46,002 nt of DNA, from positions 1 to 46,002 of the forward strand of contig JAUZFQ010000272.1 in assembly GCA_030838445.1 (NCBI GenBank), in the 5' to 3' direction. Shown piece by piece: positions 10,401-16,183 of the stretch; positions within the stretch are counted from its first letter, which is position 1; the number at the start of each line of letters is the position of its first letter. A model generated the notes under the pieces. The model ran no database searches and had not been told where the DNA came from. It saw only the letters and a program-made list of their open reading frames with translations. The position numbers and the translations under genes are program-made. Source of the stretch: Pyrinomonadaceae bacterium (GTDB taxonomy: Bacteria > Acidobacteriota > Blastocatellia > Pyrinomonadales > Pyrinomonadaceae).

Positions 10401-13400
10401 CGCGCCGTCGGAGTTGTGACGCAGATCGGCGTTGATGGTCGAACTGCCGCCGGGGGTAATGGGGTTGGGCGACGCGCTCACGGTGAGCACGAGCCACGGC
10501 GAAAAGTCTGCGGCGGCGTCAACCGTCTGGCAGCCCGTTTGATTCGGCCCCGCGTTGCAGCCCCACCAGTTGTTCTCGAAGTTGAGGGCGAGGATGCCCG
10601 AACCCACCTTCGACAGACCCGTGCTGCTGTTGCCGGTGGTGCGGTTGAAGTCGGCGTTGACTGAGAGCGTGTAGCTCGTGGCCGAAACGCTTGGCGTCCC
10701 CTTCGCCTTCGCTGTCGCGTCCGGCTCGCGCCCGTCGCTCAGGTTAGCGGAGGCGGGAAGTTTGCGCGCGACCGCGCCCGCGACGGTGCCGGACTCGTTG
10801 GCTTCGAGGAAGAAGCCGTCCACGTTGCCGGTGACGGTGTTGCTGCGGAAGACGACGCTGTTGTTGCCCTCCCCGAAGCCGAACTGGTTGGTGGTCAGAT
10901 AGACGCCCGTCGCGTTCGCACGGCTCATGCCGTTGACGGTGTTGCCCGTGAAGGTGGAACTGCCGCCCTGACCGCCCGCTGACGCGAGGCCGACTTCGAC
11001 GTTCGTGACCGTGTTGTTCGAGACGGTGACGAGGTTGGCGGGCACAAACGTCCAGATGCCGTAGCCGAACTGCTGGCTGTCGGTGACGGTGTTGCCGGAG
11101 ATGGTGTCGGGCGTGCCGCCGCCGTCGCCCGCGTTGTCGGTGTGGATGCCGCTCGCGGAGGTGGTGACGTTGTTGCCTGTGTAGGTTGTGCCGCGCGAGT
11201 GGTTCGAGGCGATGGCGTCGTTGCAGGCGGAGACGGTGTTGTTGGTGAACGCGCCCGCGCCGCCGAAGTTGAAGAGGCCGATGGAGGCCGCCTCGCCCTG
11301 CACGTTCTGGACGGTGTTGTCGTGGAAGTTGAACGCGCCGCCCGTCGAATTGTAGACGCCGCGCAGGTAGATGTTTTTGATCGTCGCGTGGTGGACTTCG
11401 AGATTGTTGAACGAGCCGACGGTGTGGTTGGTGATGATGCCGTTGCGCGCGTCGAGGTCTGCGCCGCCGCGCACGATGCCGCTCGTGAGCGTCGGGTTGT
11501 CGCCGTCGAGCGTGAGGCCGCTGATGGTCACGTTGCTGGCCTGCACGAGCATGAGATTGCTACTGCCCGCGCAGATCGAGCCGCCGGGGTTGCCGCCGCA
11601 GTTCGGGCTGGACAGCGCGGGGCGCAGGGTGACGACGCCCACGCCCGCGCCGTTGAGCGTCAAAGGCTCTGAGACGGTGACGTTCTCGGTGTACGTGCCC
11701 GCGGCGACGTTGACCGTGCCGCCGGAGGCGACGCCCGACACGCCGCCCTGAATGGTCGGGAAAGCGTCGTAGCCGATGGAGGTCGCAGGGCCTGCGCCGT
11801 CCGGGTCTGAACCGTTCGCGCCGGTGAAGTCGTCGTCAACGTAGACGACGGCGGCGGGCGCGGCGGGCGTGTCGTCGTCGAGGATGGTGACGGTGGCCGT
11901 CGAGGGCGAGCCGAGCGTTGCGCCGCCGGACGGGTTAGAGAGCGCGACGGTGAACGTCTCGTCGGGTTCGTCAATCATGTCGGGGCTGATGGTGACGACG
12001 ATGGTCTTCGTGCCGCCTTCGCCGGACGCGAAGGAATTGCCGCCGACTTGCGACAGGTAATCCGCGCCCGCGACGGATGAGGCCGTGCCGTCCGAGGTGG
12101 CGAAACTGAAACCGACCGCGCCGTCCGTGCCGCCCGTGCGCGTGACGTTGAGCGTGACTGTGCCCGCGCTCTCGCCGACGTTATAAGTCGCGGAGTCGAA
12201 CTGGATCGTGCCGGACTGGATGGCCGCAGGTTCGGCGAGCGTCCAGTCGGAGAAGGACGAGACGCCGTTGATGGTTGCGCTAGTGGTGGTCGGCGGCGCA
12301 GCCGGAGCTAATTGCGAGAGAGTGCCGCTGGAATTTTTAACGAAGACGTAGTTGGCGGGCGTGCCGACGACATCGGTGGCGAGATAGCTAAAGGTCAGGT
12401 TGGCGGTCAGCGTGCCAGCCCCGCTTTGCGTGAGCGTCCAATAGCGGCTGAGGGCGTTTGCGCCGGAGATAGCGGGCAGTTTGCCCTGCGTCGCGCGCAC
12501 GGTCAGGTCGCCCGTCCCGGCCGTGACGTTGGCGACGACGGGCGAGAAGCCGTTCGCCGTGCCGACGGCGTAGGTCTTCGAGGCGTTCGCCGTGAAGGTC
12601 TGCCGGAGATTGCCGATGACGTAGCCGTTCGTGCGCGTGATCGTGCCGCTCGACGAACTGATGAGCGTGTTGGCGGTCGTGATCGTCCCGTTCGTAAAGG
12701 CGAGCGCGCCCGTCACGGCGAGGTCGCCGCCTGCGATGATGAGATTATTGGTGTTGTCAACAGTCATGCCGGAGAGCACGCGCGTCGGGTTGATTTCAAC
12801 GCCCGTCGTTCTAACAGCAGTCTCCTGCGCATAAAGCACAATTTCGCCGCCGGAGCCGAGATTGAAGGTCGGGGCTACGTCAAAACTTCCCGTCGGAGAA
12901 GTTGCGCCCGCAACACCAAATTGAACGACGCCAGTGCTTGTCCCGCCGACGCCGAGCGTGATCTTGTTGGTGTTCGTGACGTTACCACGAAACATATTAA
13001 TGCGGTTCGTGATGAGGTTGTTGGTTGTACCCGCTTGAATGGTCACGCCCGCCGAATCGAAGTCCAGTGATAGCAGAGGCAGGGCAACTGTGCCCGCCAC
13101 GCCGCTGCCGCCGTACTGCTGCGCGCCCGCCCCGGCGAAGTAGAGACGGCTGCCCGTTGTGTTGCCGAGAATCGTGCCATTGTTGAAAAGGTTCGTGCCG
13201 AGATCGAGGAGTAAGAACCCGTTCAGATTTAAGGTCGTGCCGGGTGAAACGGTGATGTCGCCGAAAACGTTGGTCTGCGCAATCAACGTGGCGGTCTTAT
13301 TATTGGTCGTATTGTTAATAAAGAGATTCGGCACTTGGCCGCGAATCCTGAAGTTGAAGTTGGTCGCGGTGGCGGCTGTGCCGACGTTCAAAGTGCCGCC

Positions 13401-15638
13401 GGTGATGTTGGCTGTGCCGCTGAACTGATAATCAAAAGGAGTGGCTGCGGTGCTGGCTTGAACCAGATTGATCGTGCCGCCGCTCATATTAATAACAGAG
13501 CTAGCCGAGGAAAATCCGAAAGACCCGTTTGAATTGCTTCCGCCACTGATTGTGTTTACGTTAACCGTTCCACCACTCTGGTTATAAGTGACAGCGCTAG
13601 TTGTTTGCAGCCTACCAGTAGCATTGAACGTGCCACCTTCGATGGTGAACACCGCGCCCGCACCTGCGCCCATTGAGTTGCCTGTCCCCGTGCCGACGTT
13701 GAATGTGCCCTGCGAAACTCGAAGCAAACCACTATTTGTCGGTGAGCCAGCCTGACCAGCTATTGTGTAATTCGGATTATTCAACCATAAGCCTGTGGTA
13801 GCTCCAATCGAGTAAGCAGCAGCGGTGAATGTCCTGAAGTTGGCGGTGAACGTGCCGGAAATTTTGAACGTGCCGTTGGTCAGCGTCAGGTAGGCAGCAG
13901 CCGCGCTGTCCGTCGCTACACCCTGCACTGTGAAGTTCGTCGGGTTCAGTTCAAGGATGCTAGCGTTGGACGTGCCTTTATTGATCGTGATCGCGCGCAC
14001 GTCCGTCGTCGCGCCCGTGCCGCCGAAGGTATTGTTAGTTGCGCCCGTGAAGTTGATGCTTGCGCCCGCCGTGTTCGTGTTGGTGCTGAAATCGAGCACG
14101 CCGTTGTTGGTCAAATTACCGCCGAGGGAAAGAGCGTGTGTCGTCACCGTGCCGGTCGTCGCCGAGCGGAACGTGCCGTTGCTGGCGATGGTGGCGTTGG
14201 TGACGACGGACAAGGTGCGCGCAGTTGTCGCCTCGTATTGCAGCGTCGTCGGCGCGACTAAACCCGTGCCGACGCTCAGGCTGAAAGCGTTGGCTGCCGT
14301 GTCAATCGTGACGGTGGCGGCGTCGGCGATGGTGACGTTATCGGTGGCGCTGGGGATGACGCCGCCGACCCACGTCAGCGTCGAACTCCAGTTGCCGCCG
14401 ACGGCCGTTGACATGATGTTGCCCGGCGCGGCGGTCGCCTGACTGCCGGAGAGCGCGGAACTTAACGTGCCCTCTGAGACGGCGAAGACCTGCCAGACAT
14501 AGTTCGTGCTCGGAGAGAGTCCAGTCACATTCTGCGAAGTCGCGTTCTGCGCAGGTTGAGTGACGAAGTTAAAGTTTGTGCCATCCGTCGAGTTAAAAAT
14601 GGCATAGGCCTGTTCATTCGGCGAGTCCGTCCAATTGAGCGTCATGGACGTGGGCGTGACGGCGGTGAAAGTGAGATTCGTCGGCGCGGTCGGCGCGCTC
14701 GGCGGAGTAAAAGTATAGATTCTTCTTGAGCCGTTGGCCGCGCTGGTCAAATTCGCAATCGGCCCCGTTGTGCTGTAAGTTGATGTAACAGCCGCGCCGG
14801 TAGTATTGACAGCGTTAGTAGCTTGATTAACGGTAAGGAAATTACCATCGCCTGTAGTGCTCGCAAATCCCACAACATCAATCTGCCCGCCGCCAACGGT
14901 TGACGTGCCGTTGATCGCCATCGAGCCATAGACATATTCGATAACGCCGGTCGTCTCATACAACCGCGCTTGATAAGTGCCATCAACGGTCGCGCTATTC
15001 CAGTTCTGACTCATGTTGAGCCATTCAACGATCAATGTTCGATTTGGCGCGCTGCCGATAACCTTAGAGTGAACTTTGCCGGTTGAAGAAGTTTTGTGGT
15101 CGCCCAAGAAAGGCGCGAGGATAGATTGGCTCGCAAATGGGAAAGCGTTGCCATACGACGAAACCCCGATAGCCGTCCCGCCTAAACGCATACCGCCGTT
15201 TGATGAGACAGAAAACTGCGTGAACCGCGCCCCTTGAAAGTAGAAGTCAAAGCCAATGTTCGTGACCGGCGAAACCGACCCGGCCGTGTCGTCCTGACTG
15301 GCGGCGACGAGTTGTGTTGTACCCGTCGTCATGTCGGTGAGCGAGCCGTTAGTCGCCGCGATGTTATTGTAGTTCGACGTGATGGATGGGAGTATCTCGC
15401 GGGGAGCAGCCTCCGGCTCGGCCACGCCTTCCCTCGGCACGGGCGCGTGTACGCCGAGTTTCTCGATGCGCGTGGCCGGGGCGGGCTGCTGCTGCTGTTG
15501 AGCGGCTGCTGCTGCTTGGCGGCTCTGCACGTAGGCGGTCGCGCCGAGGAGGCTGGCGGCGAGGGCGAAGGTGGCGCAGATGAAGAGGAGGCGAGTGCTG
15601 ACGTTCAGCTTGGCAAAGCGAGGACGAAGATAGTTCAT
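4434..15638 (-). CDS. Giant exported Calx-beta / parallel beta-helix / lamin-tail repeat protein (3,734 aa)
   Basis: Probable cell-surface or secreted structural/adhesive protein. Start ATG at 15636-15638; membrane-spanning signal segment at about residues 15-37 (LLFICATFALAASLLGATAY), then a Gln/Ala-rich stretch. Visible modules, with approximate residues: N-terminal beta domain 85-315; fibronectin type III 317-405; long Gly/Thr/Asn-rich beta-repeat region 410-1130; Calx-beta 1 at 1137-1255; beta-helix 1 from 1261; Calx-beta 2 at 1813-1925; beta-helix 2 from 1927; Calx-beta 3 at 2441-2552; beta-helix 3 from 2555; an unassigned domain 2860-3100; Calx-beta 4 and 5 at 3103-3325; lamin-tail-like module and C-terminal domain 3332-3734. 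Calx-beta copies end in GTITNDD or TILDDD, the usual calcium-binding signature. Each helix opens with VYVDDD(F/W). The tail (KSGGTKKSTTPKDR) is basic. The last ~400 residues are shared with the protein at 27305-32338. Exact ligand and attachment mode are unknown. Confidence 0.93.
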   Translation of the reverse strand: MNYLRPRFAKLNVSTRLLFICATFALAASLLGATAYVQSRQAAAAAQQQQQPAPATRIEKLGVHAPVPREGVAEPEAAPREILPSITSNYNNIAATNGSLTDMTTGTTQLVAASQDDTAGSVSPVTNIGFDFYFQGARFTQFSVSSNGGMRLGGTAIGVSSYGNAFPFASQSILAPFLGDHKTSSTGKVHSKVIGSAPNRTLIVEWLNMSQNWNSATVDGTYQARLYETTGVIEYVYGSMAINGTSTVGGGQIDVVGFASTTGDGNFLTVNQATNAVNTTGAAVTSTYSTTGPIANLTSAANGSRRIYTFTPPSAPTAPTNLTFTAVTPTSMTLNWTDSPNEQAYAIFNSTDGTNFNFVTQPAQNATSQNVTGLSPSTNYVWQVFAVSEGTLSSALSGSQATAAPGNIMSTAVGGNWSSTLTWVGGVIPSATDNVTIADAATVTIDTAANAFSLSVGTGLVAPTTLQYEATTARTLSVVTNATIASNGTFRSATTGTVTTHALSLGGNLTNNGVLDFSTNTNTAGASINFTGATNNTFGGTGATTDVRAITINKGTSNASILELNPTNFTVQGVATDSAAAAYLTLTNGTFKISGTFTANFRTFTAAAYSIGATTGLWLNNPNYTIAGQAGSPTNSGLLRVSQGTFNVGTGTGNSMGAGAGAVFTIEGGTFNATGRLQTTSAVTYNQSGGTVNVNTISGGSNSNGSFGFSSASSVINMSGGTINLVQASTAATPFDYQFSGTANITGGTLNVGTAATATNFNFRIRGQVPNLFINNTTNNKTATLIAQTNVFGDITVSPGTTLNLNGFLLLDLGTNLFNNGTILGNTTGSRLYFAGAGAQQYGGSGVAGTVALPLLSLDFDSAGVTIQAGTTNNLITNRINMFRGNVTNTNKITLGVGGTSTGVVQFGVAGATSPTGSFDVAPTFNLGSGGEIVLYAQETAVRTTGVEINPTRVLSGMTVDNTNNLIIAGGDLAVTGALAFTNGTITTANTLISSSSGTITRTNGYVIGNLRQTFTANASKTYAVGTANGFSPVVANVTAGTGDLTVRATQGKLPAISGANALSRYWTLTQSGAGTLTANLTFSYLATDVVGTPANYVFVKNSSGTLSQLAPAAPPTTTSATINGVSSFSDWTLAEPAAIQSGTIQFDSATYNVGESAGTVTLNVTRTGGTDGAVGFSFATSDGTASSVAGADYLSQVGGNSFASGEGGTKTIVVTISPDMIDEPDETFTVALSNPSGGATLGSPSTATVTILDDDTPAAPAAVVYVDDDFTGANGSDPDGAGPATSIGYDAFPTIQGGVSGVASGGTVNVAAGTYTENVTVSEPLTLNGAGVGVVTLRPALSSPNCGGNPGGSICAGSSNLMLVQASNVTISGLTLDGDNPTLTSGIVRGGADLDARNGIITNHTVGSFNNLEVHHATIKNIYLRGVYNSTGGAFNFHDNTVQNVQGEAASIGLFNFGGAGAFTNNTVSACNDAIASNHSRGTTYTGNNVTTSASGIHTDNAGDGGGTPDTISGNTVTDSQQFGYGIWTFVPANLVTVSNNTVTNVEVGLASAGGQGGSSTFTGNTVNGMSRANATGVYLTTNQFGFGEGNNSVVFRSNTVTGNVDGFFLEANESGTVAGAVARKLPASANLSDGREPDATAKAKGTPSVSATSYTLSVNADFNRTTGNSSTGLSKVGSGILALNFENNWWGCNAGPNQTGCQTVDAAADFSPWLVLTVSASPNPITPGGSSTINADLRHNSDGAIPSSTVFIPATPVAFSATNGTITPPSATTANGDATATFTSTSSSSGTASATIDNQTTSTNVNVNAPAFSIDDVTHDEGNSGTTAYTFTITKTGATNFGASVDYATVDGTATSPSDFTAHATTTLPFTAAETAKQITVFVNGDPTVEPDEAFTVHLSNASGATISDADGTGTITNDDARPAPAVVYVDDDFTGASGTDPDGAGPATEIGYDAFPTVQGGVNGVAASGTVNVASGNYPEQVIIGKSLTLAGAGAATTTISTPASLTPGIGGNLVLVEVNGGATVNASGIAVAGPRVFSGCSAQIFYGVYVSGAATLNLSDSAVRDIRLADPSLLGCQDGIAIRAGSQGLAQTATLSLDTVSITNYQKSAVLVDGTGTTATITDSTITGQGVPANLAANAIQIGRGAAATVTGNTISGNLCNNGVCGPDPFTQAFSTGVLIFSTSNAVTLSNNTFANNDVGIYNNAANTTVSGNTFTANRYENLFLDEGNAVVSNNNMSGPSNVGVLAVSFVGNAGNSTGTLTRNNITGAGTGLQLLDDTSGADNFTPQLTAHSNRIVATTTAIDNPQSQTVDLENNWWGCNAGPGNTGCGAVTGTGADFNPWFVLAATATPDSIVPGGMSNVAVDMTKNSDGATPAPALPDLPVAYSATNGTMSPTNATVSSGASSSTFTSTNSNSAVATVTVDNQSINLPITVNAPSFSVDDVTHAEGNSGGTTSYVFTVTKTGATMLASSVKIDTVDGTATVADSDYQTNTATLNFGAADTTMQFTVLVNGDSNIESNEAFTVHLSNASGAGISDADGTGTITNDDNAPPPVVYVDDDWVGLPNGTDPDGAGPATSIGYDAFPTINGGIGGVANPGTVNVYAGTYDEDVNVNKTVSLLGTQGASVTNVRGPIGGSSATTIQITASNVTVAGFTITRLGNNTTDWNNPGLNSAGIAIQGQAVTGALVRDNIVTGNRTGLDINNTNGHTVRNNVIDFNRTGLLYRNQTDNQTVVENFITNNWTVGILFIDGSSGASNVPVQSAAHSVFSNNNISANWYGQIVDRQTGGSLPAPATTNYKNFRHNWFGTTSPIVTTANSAEPGYAAQIPVAYGGTATPPGGQPDIAGSASANFKYQPFLQSGTDTNVETTPGRGTNGFQGQINNIVVTPANQQGWVFFDDAPGTGTGAGGFEQGPSTPPLGVGSAFLTVDSQGRHALGTGGYGGTRMDDVTTLAYNSYQDNNANTVVAPSLQFDIDYDLNDAATAYMGRLAFEPYLSPTQGAVQQNVWQNWDGLSGNWYGTRTTVTVNNVSVAQPCQPATPCTWQQVIALFPNAGVRNTPASAVLFKVGGPWSPGFDGNVDNFRIAITTARVTYDFEPLPQLSINDVTHNEGNAGQTDYTFTVTLSPASDQTVTVDYATADGTAGAPSDYIAHPTTQLSFAPGDTQKQFTVKVNGDTLFEPDEAFVVNLSNASANVTVSDAQGTGTITNDDGMPAISINDVFVAEPDTAGTTNATFNVTLSQASASPVTVTYQTADGTANAPDDYNAVAPTVLTFDPGQTSKNVSVTVNADALAEGAETFTVNLSNPSSNATIADSSGTGTITDAVTNGQVLISEFRFHGATYAAGVDGSYDEYVELYNNTNSPITVGTADGSSGWTIAALSDDGTTAVPLVTIPGGTFIPARGHYLVAYSDTPINSATGGYSLNGYAVPDRLYTAAQVGDGAGVALFRTAEATNFTAAERLDAAGFSGTAGATADMFREGAGLTSPGANDGQYAFVRKLISGTPQDTGDNAADFGFYSTDGSSYGGVQSILGAPGPESSDKPVQRNGVIKAALIDGTAFSTAPPNRVRSGQVQPGVPNAYGTLSIQRRFKNTTALPVTRLRFRIVDVTTLNTPVASSPQSDLRVLTSTGVVTNSQGQVVVTVNGLTLEQPPAQTNGGGMNSTLTVALPGNMLAPGSTIDVQFLLGVQEQGAFRFLVNVEALPGLTNPFAPPDQSNMKSGGTKKSTTPKDR
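7870..7970 (-). repeat. Intragenic ~100-bp repeat, copy 3 (beta-helix 3 opening)
   Basis: It encodes VVYVDDDWVG...DPDGAGPATSIGYDAFPT. It is nearly identical at DNA level to the segments at 9760-9857 and 11755-11852, with most differences at third codon positions or in the short variable linker. Copies lie about 1.9-2.0 kb apart, each at the start of a beta-helix. Confidence 0.85.
9760..9857 (-). repeat. Intragenic ~100-bp repeat, copy 2 (beta-helix 2 opening)
   Basis: It encodes VVYVDDDFTGASGTDPDGAG followed by ATEIGYDAFPTVQGG. This is the middle copy of the three beta-helix openings in the giant gene. Confidence 0.85.
11755..11852 (-). repeat. Intragenic ~100-bp repeat, copy 1 (beta-helix 1 opening)
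   Basis: It encodes VVYVDDDFTGANGSDPDGAG followed by ATSIGYDAFPTIQGG. This is the first copy in protein order, directly after Calx-beta 1. Confidence 0.85.
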
Positions 15639-15984
15639 TGGGGATACTCCGGGAGGTTAATTGATTGATCCGTGCGGGGCGCATCGTGCCGGGGGCAGGG
15701 CTGCCGCAGGTTGGGACGAAACGGGGTTAGCTTGCGCTTCAATCGTGGGATGAAAGTAGTGCGTCGCAAATTAAAATCTAAAGACCTTGGGGCTAACCGC
15801 AACTTCGGCGGCGAGGCCGAGCCGGAAACTCATTCACACATGGTGCGAGGTCTGTGAGTGAGGTGGAAAGTGTTGACGGTTGAATCAACCCGGAGAGTCG
15901 GGCACGGGGTTGATGGAGTAATTGGGGCAGTGTCGGGCGGTAAATGAAAGGACGCATTACCGCGTAAACGCGCAAGATGAGGGG

Positions 15985-16013
15985 AAGCTACAGGAGTCGG
16001 CCGCCATTGTCAA
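15985..16013 (-). promoter_or_regulatory. Possible sigma-70-type promoter for the giant gene
   Basis: On the minus strand there is a perfect TTGACA (16008-16013), a 17-bp spacer, and a weak -10 TAGCTT (15985-15990, 3 of 6 consensus bases). It lies about 350 bp upstream of the start codon. It is only a consensus match. Confidence 0.3.
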
Positions 16014-16139
16014 CGCGGGAGAGGGGTTGGCGACGGGGATGATTCGCGGGCAGATGTCGGCGCAAAAGTTAAGGAGGACGCGGCCGCCCGCGTCCCCCTC
16101 GATTTGTCGGCCGACTCGCGCGCGACGAGCCGTGTGAAT

Positions 16140-16173
16140 GTGCGCGGCTGCCTCGCTTGAAGCGGCCGCGCAC
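16140..16173 (-). terminator. Hairpin downstream of the M36 peptidase gene
   Basis: GTGCGCGGCTGC (16140-16151) pairs with GCGGCCGCGCAC (16162-16173), 12 bp with one G-T wobble and a 10-base loop. It lies 10 bp beyond the stop codon on the minus strand. No T-run follows. Confidence 0.5.
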
Positions 16174-16183
16174 GGGTTAGAGT

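Larger units (their letters stand above)
15639..16183. other. 545-bp intergenic region upstream of the giant gene
   Basis: No gene is supported. On the minus strand it is the promoter/leader of the giant gene. The ATG at 15638 is preceded by a GGAG ribosome site about 10 bases away. Two short palindromes could be operators: GGTTGAATCAACC (15878-15890) and CGCG-TAAA-CGCG near 15960. The terminator hairpin of the M36 gene occupies 16140-16173. Confidence 0.4.

Noticed and set aside
6825-10664. Two long plus-strand open frames (581 and 637 codons) opposite the giant gene
   Set aside because: Composition is Arg/Val/Gly/Asp-rich, as expected from reading the complement of a Thr/Asn/Ala-rich repeat protein. 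The minus strand encodes clear Calx-beta and beta-helix domains.
7870-11852. Spaced repeats that might suggest a CRISPR or mobile element
   Set aside because: The repeats are about 2 kb apart, in frame, and encode the same protein segment; they are intragenic domain duplications.
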